64,000 nt of DNA, taken from the NCBI RefSeq assembly GCF_029945685.1, contig NZ_JAQSDA010000022.1, positions 50,004-114,003 of the forward strand, written 5' to 3'. Position 1 is the first letter of the stretch. Every line of letters begins with the position of its first letter. Origin of the DNA: Polaromonas sp. (GTDB lineage Bacteria > Pseudomonadota > Gammaproteobacteria > Burkholderiales > Burkholderiaceae_C). Below the pieces are notes generated by a model, which worked only from the letters and a program-made list of their open reading frames with translations, made no database searches and was not told the origin of the DNA. Of the stretch, positions 36,108 to 44,645 are shown one piece after another. The position numbers and the translations under genes were made by a program.

Positions 36108-37520
36108 TCAGGATCCGGCGACCTTCATCCGGTTGATGAGAATCGAACCGACACTCTTGGCCCCATAGTTGTAGACATCGGCGCCCACCGCCTGGATGCC
36201 CATCAGCATGTCCTTGAGGTTGCCGGCTATCGTGATTTCTTCCACCGGAAAGGCGATCTGCCCTTTCTCGACCCAGAAACCCGAAGCGCCGCGCGAGTAG
36301 TCACCCGTCACGTAATTGACGCCCTGGCCCATCAGTTCGGTGACGAACAGGCCCGTGCCCAGCTTCTTCAGCATGGCGTCGAGGTCGTCACCAGCGGCCG
36401 TCTGGCGGCTGCTCAGCACCAGGTTGTGCGAGCCGCCGGCATTGCCTGTGGTGCGCATGCCGAGTTTGCGCGCCGAGTAGGTGCTCAGGAAGTAGCCGCG
36501 CACAATGCCGGCCTCAACCACCTTGCGTGCACGCGTTTTCACGCCTTCGTCGTCAAACGGCGCACTGCCCTTGCCCTTGCGCAGGTGCGGGTCTTCGCTG
36601 ATGTCGATGTGGGCGGGAAAAGCCGGCTTGCCCAGGCTGTTCAGCAAAAACGTGCTCTTGCGGTACAGCGCACCGCCGCTGACGGCCTGCACAAAACCAC
36701 CCAGCAGGCCCGCGGCCAGCGGTGACTCGAACAGCACCGGGCACTGCACGGTCTTGATCTTGCGGCTGTTCAGGCGCGCCAGCGCGCGTTCGGCGGCGTA
36801 GCGGCCGACCGCCTCGGGGCTGGCCAGTTCGCTGGCGTCGCGCATGGAGCTGTACCAGGCATCCCGCTGCATCTGGCTGCCCTTGCCCGCGATCGGCGCG
36901 ACGGAAATGCTGTGGCGCGAGCTGGCATACCCACCACGGAAACCGCGTGTATGCGCGCTGAAAAAATGGCTTTGTTGGGCCGACACCCCCGCTCCCTCGC
37001 TGTTGGTGATGCGCTTGCTGGTGCCCAGCGCAGCCGCCTCGCATTGCAGCGCCAGGCGCGCCGCGCCTTCCGAGTCGATGGCCCAGGGGTGGAACAGGTC
37101 CAGCTCGGGGTGCACGCGTGCGATGTCGCGATCGGCCGGCAGGCCGGAGGTTTTGTCTTCGGCGGTGAAACGCGCGATGTCGTAGGCCGCTTTCACGGTC
37201 TGCTCGATCGCTGCCTTGGAAAAGTCGCTGGTCGAAGCGTTGCCGCGTTTCTGGCCCACATACACCGTGATGCCGAGCGACTTGTCGCGGTTGCGCTCGA
37301 CGTTTTCGAGTTCACCCTTGCGCACGCTGACGCTCAGACCGCAGCCTTCGGAAGCCTCGGCGGCGGCATCGGTGGCACCGATCTTTTTGGCGTGCGCGAG
37401 GGCGCTGTCCACCAGTTCCTCGAAAAAATCACGGTGGTAACTGAAGCCCTTTTCAGGTTGGGGCGAGAGCCGGGCCGCCTGTTTGGCGCCGGAGGAGGTC
37501 TTGGAAGTCTTGAGGGTCAT
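36108..37520 (-). CDS. pmbA: Metalloprotease PmbA/TldE
   Basis: 470-aa member of the TldD/PmbA family, known as the partner of TldD in microcin and CcdA processing. TldE lacks the catalytic metal site and TldD supplies it. The conserved C-terminal region SHNLVLSSRQTAAGDDLDAMLKKLGTGLFVTELMGQGVNYVTGDYSRGASGFWVE is clear. ATG 37520 (MTLKTSKTSSG) is preferred. An upstream ATG at 37574 would add a hydrophobic leader that overlaps darP. It is divergent from darP, as in many proteobacteria. Confidence 0.93.
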   Translation of the reverse strand: MTLKTSKTSSGAKQAARLSPQPEKGFSYHRDFFEELVDSALAHAKKIGATDAAAEASEGCGLSVSVRKGELENVERNRDKSLGITVYVGQKRGNASTSDFSKAAIEQTVKAAYDIARFTAEDKTSGLPADRDIARVHPELDLFHPWAIDSEGAARLALQCEAAALGTSKRITNSEGAGVSAQQSHFFSAHTRGFRGGYASSRHSISVAPIAGKGSQMQRDAWYSSMRDASELASPEAVGRYAAERALARLNSRKIKTVQCPVLFESPLAAGLLGGFVQAVSGGALYRKSTFLLNSLGKPAFPAHIDISEDPHLRKGKGSAPFDDEGVKTRARKVVEAGIVRGYFLSTYSARKLGMRTTGNAGGSHNLVLSSRQTAAGDDLDAMLKKLGTGLFVTELMGQGVNYVTGDYSRGASGFWVEKGQIAFPVEEITIAGNLKDMLMGIQAVGADVYNYGAKSVGSILINRMKVAGS

Positions 37521-37545
37521 ATGGGTAGCTATGATACTGACTGCT

Positions 37546-38133
37546 ATGAACAACAAGACTCCCAAGGCTATCAAGGGCTACTGGTCCCACGGCCGCTTCG
37601 TGAAACCCGAAGAAATTGCGCTGGAAGAAGTGGGCCCGCCCAGCAAGACCCAGCTCAAGGCCGAAGCCGACGAAAAACAGGCCCTCGGCGAAGCCCTGCT
37701 CACCCTGCGTGCCGACCTGATGGCCCGGCTGGACCTGCCCGACAAACTGATCGACGCCATCGCCCAGGCCAAAAAAATCACCAACTTCGAGGGCAAACGC
37801 CGGCAAATGCAGTTCATCGGCAAGCTGATGCGCCCGCTCGACACCGAACCGATTCGCGCCGCGATTGACGAGCAGAAAAACGGCTCCGCGCAACTCACGC
37901 TGGCGCTGCACCTGGCCGAGCAGTGGCGCGACAGGCTGATCGCCTCCGACGATGCGCTGGGCGACTGGCTGGCAGAACACCCGGACACCGATTCGCAGCA
38001 GCTGCGCGCGCTGGTGCGCCAGGCCCGCAAGGACGCCAAGCCCGAAAAACCGGGCGAAGCGCCGCGCCACGGCAAGTCCTACCGCGAAATTTTCCAGCTG
38101 GTGCGGCAAACGCTGGCGCCGGAGGCCCCCTGA
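37546..38133 (+). CDS. darP: Ribosome biogenesis factor DarP (YjgA, DUF615)
   Basis: 195-aa helical protein that joins late 50S assembly in Escherichia coli. The pattern LTLRADLMARLDLPDKLIDAIAQAKKITNFEGKRRQMQFIGKLMR is diagnostic. ATG 37546 (MNNKTPKAIKGY) or ATG 37531 are possible starts, and the first fits the family better. It is divergent from pmbA with a 25-bp gap and is followed two bases later by mogA. Confidence 0.93.
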   Translation: MNNKTPKAIKGYWSHGRFVKPEEIALEEVGPPSKTQLKAEADEKQALGEALLTLRADLMARLDLPDKLIDAIAQAKKITNFEGKRRQMQFIGKLMRPLDTEPIRAAIDEQKNGSAQLTLALHLAEQWRDRLIASDDALGDWLAEHPDTDSQQLRALVRQARKDAKPEKPGEAPRHGKSYREIFQLVRQTLAPEAP

Positions 38134-38135
38134 CC

Positions 38136-38726
38136 ATGGCCCACGACGCAGTGAAAATCGGTATTGTCTCGGTCAGCGACCGGGCGTCCAGCGGCGTCTA
38201 TGAAGACAAGGGCCTGCCCGCGCTGAAAGATTGGCTGGGCCGCGCACTGCGCAATCCGGTTGAATTTATCGAGCGCCTGATTCCCGATGAACAGGCGAGA
38301 ATCAGCGCCACCCTGATCGAGCTGGTCGATGCCGGCTGCGCGCTGGTGCTGACCACCGGCGGCACCGGTCCGGCCCTGCGCGACGTGACGCCGGAAGCGA
38401 CGCTGGCCGTGGCGCACAAGCAGATGCCGGGGTTTGGCGAGCAGATGCGCCAGATCAGCCTGAAGTTCGTGCCCACCGCCATCCTGTCGCGCCAGGTCGC
38501 CGTGATCCGCGGCCAGAGCCTGATCCTGAACCTGCCCGGCCAGCCCAAGGCAATTGCCGAAACCCTTGAAGGCCTGAAAAACGCCGACGGTTCGCAAGCG
38601 GTCGCCGGCATTTTTGCCGCCGTGCCGTATTGCATCGACCTGATTGGCGGGCCCTACCTGGAAACCGACGAGGCGGTCTGCAAGGCGTTCCGGCCGAAAT
38701 CGGCGATTCGGGCGACTTCCGCCTGA
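38136..38726 (+). CDS. mogA: Molybdopterin adenylyltransferase
   Basis: 196-aa MogA that activates molybdopterin by adenylylation before molybdenum insertion. Motifs KIGIVSVSDRASSGVYEDKG, LVLTTGGTGPALRDVTPEATLAV (MoCF_biosynth signature) and SLILNLPGQPKAIAETLEGL are visible. The ATG lies two bases after the darP stop, so the two genes are likely co-translated. The product could serve NasA encoded 7 kb upstream. Confidence 0.95.
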   Translation: MAHDAVKIGIVSVSDRASSGVYEDKGLPALKDWLGRALRNPVEFIERLIPDEQARISATLIELVDAGCALVLTTGGTGPALRDVTPEATLAVAHKQMPGFGEQMRQISLKFVPTAILSRQVAVIRGQSLILNLPGQPKAIAETLEGLKNADGSQAVAGIFAAVPYCIDLIGGPYLETDEAVCKAFRPKSAIRATSA

Positions 38727-38729
38727 TTC

Positions 38730-38791
38730 AGCATCAAATCAGCCTCCCGCCCAAGGCTGGAAAGCGCAGGCAGCTATTAATTTGATAGCAT
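38730..38791 (-). repeat. Interspersed ~55-bp repeat (copy F), downstream of mogA
   Basis: On the minus strand GCTATCAAATTAATAGCTGC, CTGCGCTTTCC, TTGGGCGGGAGGCTGATTTG and ATGC form a full family copy. It starts four bases after the mogA stop. As RNA the GCGC/GGGC halves could form a hairpin. Confidence 0.78.
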
Positions 38792-38837
38792 TATTTGCAT
38801 CACGCTGCTTCTGCGGCTTGTCCCGGACAGTAGGCAT

Positions 38838-38892
38838 AACTCCCCACTCCCAACCCCCCGCCCTTCCCTCGCCCCGCTGGGCGAGAGAAGGG
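38838..38892. repeat. 55-bp exact repeat, copy 1 (second copy at 63946-64000)
   Basis: The 55 bases beginning AACTCCCCACTCCCAACCCC and ending GGGCGAGAGAAGGG are identical at 63946-64000. The 3' half can fold as a hairpin (CCTTCCCTCGCCC with GGGCGAGAGAAGG). It looks like a member of the same purine/pyrimidine class as the nirD-nasA repeats. Confidence 0.9.
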
Positions 38893-39382
38893 AGCCTCAT
38901 CTGGCCGCGTGTGCTGCACTCGCGTGCAAACATGACTGTCTATTGGGATTCCCGTGCAGGAAGCGCTGCGCGCTTCCTGCACTCCGGATCTCTTCCCCGC
39001 ATTGGTTTTCTATCCCTAACCCGTCGGGCTGGGCCGAGGAGCGCAGGCAAAAGCGGATCAGGGCTCGCGATTGTCTGAGCCGAAGGCGAGTTCGAGCGAG
39101 ACCCCGCTTTTACCGAGCACCGGAGGTTGCCCGTAGCGAAGCGAAGGGACCCAGACCATCGGGTCGCCTTTCTTTTGGGTACTTTTCTTTGGCGAAGCAA
39201 AGACAAAGTGCCTCGCCCGCCGGGGCGAGACCCGGCTTGCTGGAAGACCCACCGAAGCGCAAGCTTGCAAAGGCTTCGACCCTTCGACAAGCCCAGGACA
39301 GGCCAGGCTCAGCCCAAACGGTGGAGGCCATCGGCCATGGATCCCGAATCAAGTCCGGGATGACAGAACCGGGAACTGCCCC
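38893..39382. other. Non-coding mosaic of repeat fragments between mogA and cysE
   Basis: No convincing gene is seen. Recognisable parts are a hairpin GCAGGAAGCG/CGCTTCCTGC (38955-38982), a segment with GGGTACTTTTCTTTGGCG and AAGCAAAGACAAAGTG (39177-39212) of a kind that recurs between genes in many proteobacteria, and ATGGATCCCGAATCAAGTCC GGGATGAC (about 39338-39364). Short reading frames here (for example one containing VAFLLGTFLWRSKDK) are the type often annotated as hypothetical, but I regard them as translated repeat. Confidence 0.7.
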
Positions 39383-40159
39383 CTACTTCCCCATCAACTG
39401 GTTCAGTTTCTCAGCCTCAAAGGTCTCCTGCAACGCCGCATCGTCCGGCACGCAGTCCCGGTGCGCCCGGCCGCTCTCGGACAGCTTCTCGATCGCCTGC
39501 CAGAGCAGCGCAATCTGGTGCTCCTGCGAGGAAGCGTTGTCGATCAGGCCCTTCATGGCCTGCGACACCGGGTCGTCTTCCAGCGTGATGCCGTAAGCCG
39601 AGAACTTGTTCTGCGCCGTCGTCACATCGGCGCTCTCGCCGGTTTTGGAAGGAATGATGCGCGCCGGAATGCCGACCGCCGTCGCGCCCGCGGGCACCGG
39701 CTTGATCACCACCGCGTTGCTGCCGATCTTGGCGCCGTCGCCGACCAGAAAACCGCCCAGCACCTTGGCGCCGGCGCTCACCACCACGTTTTTGCCCAGG
39801 GTCGGGTGGCGCTTTTCGCCCTTGTAGAGCGAGGTGCCGCCCAGGGTCACGCCCTGGTAAATCGTGCAGCCGTCGCCAATCTCCGCGGTTTCCCCAACCA
39901 CCACCCCCATCGCATGGTCGAAAAACACGCGCTCGCCGATGACGGCTCCGGGGTGGATTTCAATGCCGGTCAGCCAGCGCGCGATCTGCGAGATGAAACG
40001 CCCCAGCCATTTGAGCTCGTGGGTCCAGCACCAGTGCGCGCCCCGGTGAAAAATGATCGCGTGCAGGCCGGGGTAACAGGTCAGCACTTCCCAGCCGCTG
40101 CGCGCGGCCGGGTCGCGCTCAAGAATGCACTGGATGTCGGAGCGGAGTCTGGAGAACAT
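39383..40159 (-). CDS. cysE: Serine O-acetyltransferase
   Basis: 258-aa enzyme that makes O-acetylserine for cysteine synthesis. The N-terminal helical part is followed by the left-handed beta-helix of hexapeptide repeats ([69 protein letters not shown]). The catalytic His/Asp of [11 protein letters not shown] are present. The C-terminus lacks the classic terminal Ile of CysE (it ends LNQLMGK), so interaction with cysteine synthase may differ. It lies downstream of trmJ on the same strand. Confidence 0.93.
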   Translation of the reverse strand: MFSRLRSDIQCILERDPAARSGWEVLTCYPGLHAIIFHRGAHWCWTHELKWLGRFISQIARWLTGIEIHPGAVIGERVFFDHAMGVVVGETAEIGDGCTIYQGVTLGGTSLYKGEKRHPTLGKNVVVSAGAKVLGGFLVGDGAKIGSNAVVIKPVPAGATAVGIPARIIPSKTGESADVTTAQNKFSAYGITLEDDPVSQAMKGLIDNASSQEHQIALLWQAIEKLSESGRAHRDCVPDDAALQETFEAEKLNQLMGK

Positions 40160-40168
40160 GCTGCGAGT

Positions 40169-41086
40169 TTATGGCTTGACGCTCGTCTCTGCTGGCGCGC
40201 TGTTTTCAGAGCCCCCACGCTCGTCAGTGCCTGTACTTCGCTGCCCCCCGAGGGGGCTCGCCTCGCTTGGGGCGGCCCTGCGCTCCGGCGCGACCGCAGC
40301 CGGCAAGGCTTTTTGCGACATGGCCTTGGCGATACCGCGCAGGATGTGGATCTCCTCAGGGCTCAGCTGCGCGCGGTTGAACAGCTGGTTCAACCGCGGC
40401 ATCAGTTTTTTCGGTGAGGCCGGGTCCAGAAAACCGATGTCGGCCAGCGCCTGCTCCCAGTGCCCCAGCATGCCGGCCACGGCGGCGGCATCGGCCAGCC
40501 GGGGTTCGGGCGCGGCCGCGTGCACGCCAAAGCCGCCCAGCGCCTCACGCCAGTCATAGGCAATCAGCTGCACCGCCGCGGCAAGGTTGAGGGAGCCGAA
40601 GTTCGGGTCGGTCGGAATGCTCAGTGCCACATGGCAGCGGTAGACGTCTTCGTTCTGCATGCCAAAACGCTCGGAGCCGAACAAAAAGGCCAGGCCTTCT
40701 GGTTTTGCAGCCAAATCGGCCTCCAGCCCTCTATCGCCGGGCGCAGCCAGCTCCTGAATTGATAGCGATCCGGTACCGCCCAGCAGGGCCGCAAAGTGCT
40801 CGCGCGGCGACCGTGTGGGCGGGCCGAAGTCGCGCGGGGTCATGGCTGTGGCGCACAAATGGGTCATGCCATCCAGCGCCTCGTCCAGCGTGGCGACGAT
40901 GCGGGCATTCTTCAGCACGTCCAGCGCCCCGCTGGAACGCTGGATGGTTTCCTCGCGCCTGAGCACATTGTCCCAGCGCGGCGCCACCAGCACCAGGTCG
41001 CCGAAGCCCATGACTTTCATGGCACGCGCGGCGGCGCCGACGTTGCCGGCGTGGCTGGTGTTGATCAGGACAAATCGGGTATGCAT
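40169..41086 (-). CDS. trmJ: tRNA (cytidine/uridine-2'-O-)-methyltransferase TrmJ
   Basis: 305-aa SPOUT-class methyltransferase for position 32 of tRNA. The N-terminus FVLINTSHAGNVGAAARAMKVMGFGDLVLVAP and the knot FLFGSERFGMQNEDVYRCHVALSIPTDPNFGSLNLAAAVQLIAYD are typical. The protein is longer than the usual ~245 aa for two visible reasons. An interspersed repeat is translated near residues 107-126, and the C-terminal ~35 residues (APSEASPLGGQRSTGTDERG) are translated GC-rich repeat. Confidence 0.92.
   Translation of the reverse strand: MHTRFVLINTSHAGNVGAAARAMKVMGFGDLVLVAPRWDNVLRREETIQRSSGALDVLKNARIVATLDEALDGMTHLCATAMTPRDFGPPTRSPREHFAALLGGTGSLSIQELAAPGDRGLEADLAAKPEGLAFLFGSERFGMQNEDVYRCHVALSIPTDPNFGSLNLAAAVQLIAYDWREALGGFGVHAAAPEPRLADAAAVAGMLGHWEQALADIGFLDPASPKKLMPRLNQLFNRAQLSPEEIHILRGIAKAMSQKALPAAVAPERRAAPSEASPLGGQRSTGTDERGGSENSAPAETSVKP
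40203..40300. repeat. GC-rich repeat that encodes the C-terminal tail of TrmJ
   Basis: AGAGCCCCCACGCTCGTCAG, GCCTGTACTTCGCTGCC, CCCCGAGGGGGCTCGCC, CTTGGGGCGGCCCTGCGC is a family copy that lies within the last codons of trmJ. The trmJ stop comes about 34 bp after it on the minus strand, so the copy extended the reading frame. Confidence 0.78.
40709..40767 (-). repeat. Interspersed ~55-bp repeat (copy B), inside trmJ
   Basis: On the trmJ strand it reads GCTATCAATTCAGGAGCTGG, CTGCGCCCGGCG, GAGGGCTGGAGGCCGATTTG. It shares GGGCTGGAGGCCGATTTG exactly with copy A at 33691-33708. It is translated in frame as SLSIQELAAPGDRGLEADLA just before the conserved FLFGSE motif. Confidence 0.82.
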
Positions 41087-41100
41087 GGGGCTGTATTGTC

Positions 41101-41964
41101 TTACGCCGGTGGCTTCAGGAGCCTGATCAGGGCCTGAATCTTCGGCGACATGGCCCCTTTGCGCCAGATCAGGTCGGTTTGCGCGCAGTCGCTGCCCCGC
41201 GGCAACGCGTGCACGCTCAGCCGGTCGCGCTCAGGAAAGGTCGCCAGCACACTGCGCGGTACCAGCGAGATACCCATCCCCACCACCACACAGCCCAGCA
41301 TGGCATGGTAGGAGGTGATCTCGATGGTCTGGACCGGCATGCTGTTTCTTTCGGTGTACCACTGCTCAAGGCGGGCACGGTGCGGACAGCCTTTTTCAAA
41401 CGCGACGATGGCGCGCGGCGGCATGTTCTTTTTCGAACCGATCCGCGGATGACCGGCCCTGGCCACGATGACCAGCTCCTCCGTGTAGATGGGTTCGCGT
41501 TCAAAAGGCCCATCGACGATGCGTCCGGTCACCAGCGCCGCATCCATGTCACCGCCCAGCACCGCCGCGGCCAGTTGTTGCGGGTTGCCTGTTTTGAGCG
41601 TCAGACAGACCTCGGGATGCTGCTGCACAAAGTCGCTCAGGGGACCGGGCAAGCGCACGGCAGAGGTGCTCTCCATGGCGCCCAGCACCAGCGCCCCGCG
41701 GGGCCGTCCATCACGCACCGCATCGCGCGCCTCGTCCGCCAGCGCCTGCAGGCGCTTCGCATAGTCCAGCAGGATCTGGCCAGCGGGCGAAAGATGCAGC
41801 CGCTTGCCCTCGCGGATAAAGAGTGTGGCACCGAGCTTTTCCTCCAGCTGGCGAATCCGCGTGGTGACATTGGACTGCACCCGGTGCAGGCGCTCGGCCG
41901 CACGCGTGACGCCTCCGGCTTCCACAACCGCGCGAAAGATCAGCAGATCACTGAGTTCCATCAT
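41101..41964 (-). CDS. LysR-family transcriptional regulator
   Basis: 287 aa with an N-terminal winged helix-turn-helix (LLIFRAVVEAGGVTRAAERLHRVQSNVTTRIRQLEEKLGATLFIREGKRLHLSPAGQILLDYAKR) and a LysR substrate-binding domain. It is divergent from a DUF1330 gene, which is the natural candidate target, with a 108-bp AT-rich gap that contains imperfect ATTAT/ATAATT dyads. The effector is unknown. Two adjacent ATGs (41964, 41961) are possible starts. Confidence 0.92.
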   Translation of the reverse strand: MMELSDLLIFRAVVEAGGVTRAAERLHRVQSNVTTRIRQLEEKLGATLFIREGKRLHLSPAGQILLDYAKRLQALADEARDAVRDGRPRGALVLGAMESTSAVRLPGPLSDFVQQHPEVCLTLKTGNPQQLAAAVLGGDMDAALVTGRIVDGPFEREPIYTEELVIVARAGHPRIGSKKNMPPRAIVAFEKGCPHRARLEQWYTERNSMPVQTIEITSYHAMLGCVVVGMGISLVPRSVLATFPERDRLSVHALPRGSDCAQTDLIWRKGAMSPKIQALIRLLKPPA

Positions 41965-42072
41965 CTCTCCTGAAGATGAAAATTATCTCAATTATTCATT
42001 TTTCAGGATCAATTATCACTGCTATCGTCCACTGCTTCATCCCCTCCCACTTCCATTTTCAAGGAAACACAC

Positions 42073-42360
42073 ATGGCCAAGGCTTACTGGATCGTCCGGG
42101 TTTCGGTACGCAACCCCGCGGAATATCCCGCCTACCTGACGGCGGCGCGGCCCGCGTTCGAAAAATTCGGCGCCCGCTTTCTGGTGCGCGGAGGGCCTTT
42201 TGAATGCATGGAAGGCAGCGCCCGTGAACGCAATGTCGTCGTGGAATTTGCCGACATGGCAACCGCCCAAGCCTGCTACCAAAGCGCCGAGTACCAGCAG
42301 GCCAGGGCCATACGCCAACAGCACGCCGACACGGATTTCATCATCGCGGAAGGCGCCTAG
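42073..42360 (+). CDS. DUF1330 domain-containing protein
   Basis: 95-aa small dimeric alpha/beta-barrel protein, an uncharacterised family. The pattern [46 protein letters not shown] and [42 protein letters not shown] is characteristic. It lies next to a divergent LysR regulator that probably controls it. No function can be given. Confidence 0.9.
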   Translation: MAKAYWIVRVSVRNPAEYPAYLTAARPAFEKFGARFLVRGGPFECMEGSARERNVVVEFADMATAQACYQSAEYQQARAIRQQHADTDFIIAEGA

Positions 42361-42482
42361 CGTCACGGGGCGCGGCTACCGGCCGGGACATCCCCAGCCC
42401 GCGTCCCGTTTATGGGAAAATACCGGGATTGCCCGCCGCCCGCATCGCCGGCGCCGGTTTATCCCGCTCTTCCCTACAAATC

Positions 42483-43430
42483 ATGTCGTCCCCCAATCTA
42501 CACCCCATGCTCAACGTGGCCATCAAGGCTGCGCGCGCCGCCGGCGCCATCATCAACCGTGCTGCGCTTGACGTGGAATCGGTCCGTGTTTCCGCCAAGC
42601 AGACCAACGACTTCGTCACCGAAGTCGACCATGCTGCAGAAGCCGCCATCATCGAAACCCTGCTCACCGCGTATCCCGGCCACGGCATCCTGGCAGAGGA
42701 GTCGGGCAACGAACACGGTGCGAAAGACTCGGATTTTGTCTGGATCATCGACCCCCTGGACGGCACCACCAACTTCATTCACGGATTTCCCGTCTACTGC
42801 GTCAGCATTGCGCTCAGCGTCAAGGGCAAGATCGAGCAGGCGGTGGTTTACGATCCCTCCCGCAACGACATCTTTTGCGCGACCAAGGGCCGCGGCGCCT
42901 ACATGAACGACCGCCGCATCCGCGTGGCCAAACGCACCCGCCTGCAGGAATGCCTGATTTCCACCGGCTTCCCTTACCGCCCGGGCGACAAACTCAAGCC
43001 CTACCTCCACATGCTCGGCGAAGTCATGAGCCAGTGCGCCGGCGTGCGCCGCCCGGGCGCAGCCGCCCTGGACCTGGCCTATGTGGCCGCCGGTTTCAGC
43101 GACGGTTTTTTTGAAAGCGGCCTGCAGCCCTGGGACGTGGCGGCCGGCTCGCTGCTGGTCACCGAAGCCGGTGGCCTGATCGGCAACTTCACCGGCGAAT
43201 CCGACTTCATGGACCACGGAGAATGCGTGGCCGGCAACCCCCGCATTTACGGCCAGCTGGTGACCACGCTTGGCAAGTACAGCAAATTTGCAGGCGCCGG
43301 CGACAAGGCCAGCGTACGCCAGGCGGTGCTCGATGCCGCCCTGCCGGCCGAGGCCGCAGCGCCCACCCAGACCCTGTCGGTGCCCCGCGCCCCGCGGGCG
43401 GTCAAATCCGGCGACAGCGAGGCGGGCTGA
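42483..43430 (+). CDS. suhB: Inositol monophosphatase family protein (SuhB)
   Basis: 315 aa, with the metal-binding motifs [23 protein letters not shown] and [15 protein letters not shown]. In proteobacteria SuhB is an inositol-1-phosphatase that also joins the rRNA antitermination complex. The C-terminal 45 residues are an Ala/Pro-rich tail without family similarity. ATG 42483 ([17 protein letters not shown]) is preferred. ATG 42507 is possible. Confidence 0.93.
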   Translation: MSSPNLHPMLNVAIKAARAAGAIINRAALDVESVRVSAKQTNDFVTEVDHAAEAAIIETLLTAYPGHGILAEESGNEHGAKDSDFVWIIDPLDGTTNFIHGFPVYCVSIALSVKGKIEQAVVYDPSRNDIFCATKGRGAYMNDRRIRVAKRTRLQECLISTGFPYRPGDKLKPYLHMLGEVMSQCAGVRRPGAAALDLAYVAAGFSDGFFESGLQPWDVAAGSLLVTEAGGLIGNFTGESDFMDHGECVAGNPRIYGQLVTTLGKYSKFAGAGDKASVRQAVLDAALPAEAAAPTQTLSVPRAPRAVKSGDSEAG

Positions 43431-43614
43431 ACCGGTCCGGCCACCCCCGCTTCCGGGGCACTTTTACGTCTTGTTTCGTTTCGGTCTGACACACTCCAGG
43501 GGCGGCCGCCTACAGCGGCGTAGCGTGTGAAAAACAATGTCAGTTACCATCAAAACATCACTGAACCGCGGGGGTTGGCAGCACCGGCGCAACGCCCCGA
43601 CACCCTGAAAATCC

Positions 43615-43929
43615 ATGTCTACAACCACGATGCCAGAATCCTCCCTCCAACCCTCAGCGGCGCCTGCAGCCGATGCTGCACTGATGCGTGAAGTGGCCGA
43701 ACTGGTGGTCACTTCCCTGAATCTGGAAACCGCCGCCGCGGACATCCTGCCCGATGAGCCACTGTATGGCGAGGGCCTGGGGCTCGACTCGATCGACATC
43801 CTGGAAATCGCGCTGGTCCTGTCCAAGCGTTATGGCCTGCAGCTGCGCGCGGACCATGAGGACAACACCGCCATCTTCCAGTCGCTGCGCAGCCTGAGCG
43901 ACCACATCGCGCTGCAAAGAACGAAGTGA
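43615..43929 (+). CDS. Acyl carrier protein of the aryl-polyene-like cluster
   Basis: 104 aa with the phosphopantetheine site GLGLDSIDILEIALVLSKRYG (Ser near residue 62). The N-terminal 20 residues are extended relative to FabE-type ACPs. It opens the biosynthetic cluster and its stop overlaps the start of the next gene (GTGA). It would carry the growing polyene chain. Only this one ACP is seen in the cluster, whereas characterised aryl-polyene loci often have two. Confidence 0.88.
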   Translation: MSTTTMPESSLQPSAAPAADAALMREVAELVVTSLNLETAAADILPDEPLYGEGLGLDSIDILEIALVLSKRYGLQLRADHEDNTAIFQSLRSLSDHIALQRTK

Positions 43930-44597
43930 AACCCGGCTTGACGGCAAAAGTGCTGCGCGGCGTCCGCTGGGCAGCCATTGCCGCTGTCTGCGCCGCCTAC
44001 CCGGTGCTGGCGCACCTGGCGTCAGCCGACCCTCACCCCGACCTGCTCGACGCGGCGGTGGCCATTGCGCCACTGATCGCGCTGGCCCTGGTGCTCGCCT
44101 GGCGCTCGCCGCAGCGCCCCCGGATGCTGCTGCTGTGCCTGGCCGGGTGCGCCCTGCTTTATGCCATGAGCGGCTGGCTCGTGTTGCATTACAACTGGGT
44201 GTTTTTGCTGCAGCATGCCGGCATGCAGGCCCTGCTGGGCCTGGCTTTTGCGCGTACCCTGCGCGCCGGCCAGCAACCCATGGTGTCGCGGTTTGCCGCC
44301 ATCATCCACGGCAGCCTGTCGCCCGCCCTGGCCCGTTACACCCGGCAGGTCACCTGGGCCTGGACCCTGTATTTCGCCGTCATGACCACTCTGTCGCTGC
44401 TGCTGTTCTGGCTCGCACCGGTCAGCGTCTGGTCGGCGTTTGCCAACCTGCTGAACCTGCCACTGCTCGTCGTGATGTTTACTGCCGAATACGCCGCGCG
44501 CCTGGTGCTGCTGGCCCCGTCCGACCGGTCCGGTCCCCTGGAGGCGATCCGCGCCTACCGGCAAGCCAGCGCGGGCGGGCTGCCGCCCTCGTCCTGA
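43926..44597 (+). CDS. Predicted membrane protein of the aryl-polyene cluster (COG4648-like)
   Basis: 223 aa with a GTG start that overlaps the ACP stop. Five or so hydrophobic segments are visible (for example IAAVCAAYPVLAHLA, AVAIAPLIALALVLAW, MLLLCLAGCALLYAMSGWLVL, WTLYFAVMTTLSLLLFWLA, NLLNLPLLVVMFTAEYAARLVLL). Proteins of this type recur in aryl-polyene and xanthomonadin loci next to the AMP ligase. Their role is unknown. Confidence 0.75.
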   Translation: MKPGLTAKVLRGVRWAAIAAVCAAYPVLAHLASADPHPDLLDAAVAIAPLIALALVLAWRSPQRPRMLLLCLAGCALLYAMSGWLVLHYNWVFLLQHAGMQALLGLAFARTLRAGQQPMVSRFAAIIHGSLSPALARYTRQVTWAWTLYFAVMTTLSLLLFWLAPVSVWSAFANLLNLPLLVVMFTAEYAARLVLLAPSDRSGPLEAIRAYRQASAGGLPPSS

Positions 44598-44645
44598 CCG
44601 GCCGTCGCGCTTCCGCAAAGTCTTTGCCTGCCCAAGTCCTCGTCC

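Noticed and set aside
39110..39363. Small reading frames in the mogA-cysE gap (for example VAFLLGTFLWRSKDKVPRPP)
   Set aside because: They overlap on both strands, have no ribosome sites, and match the translated form of a common intergenic repeat.
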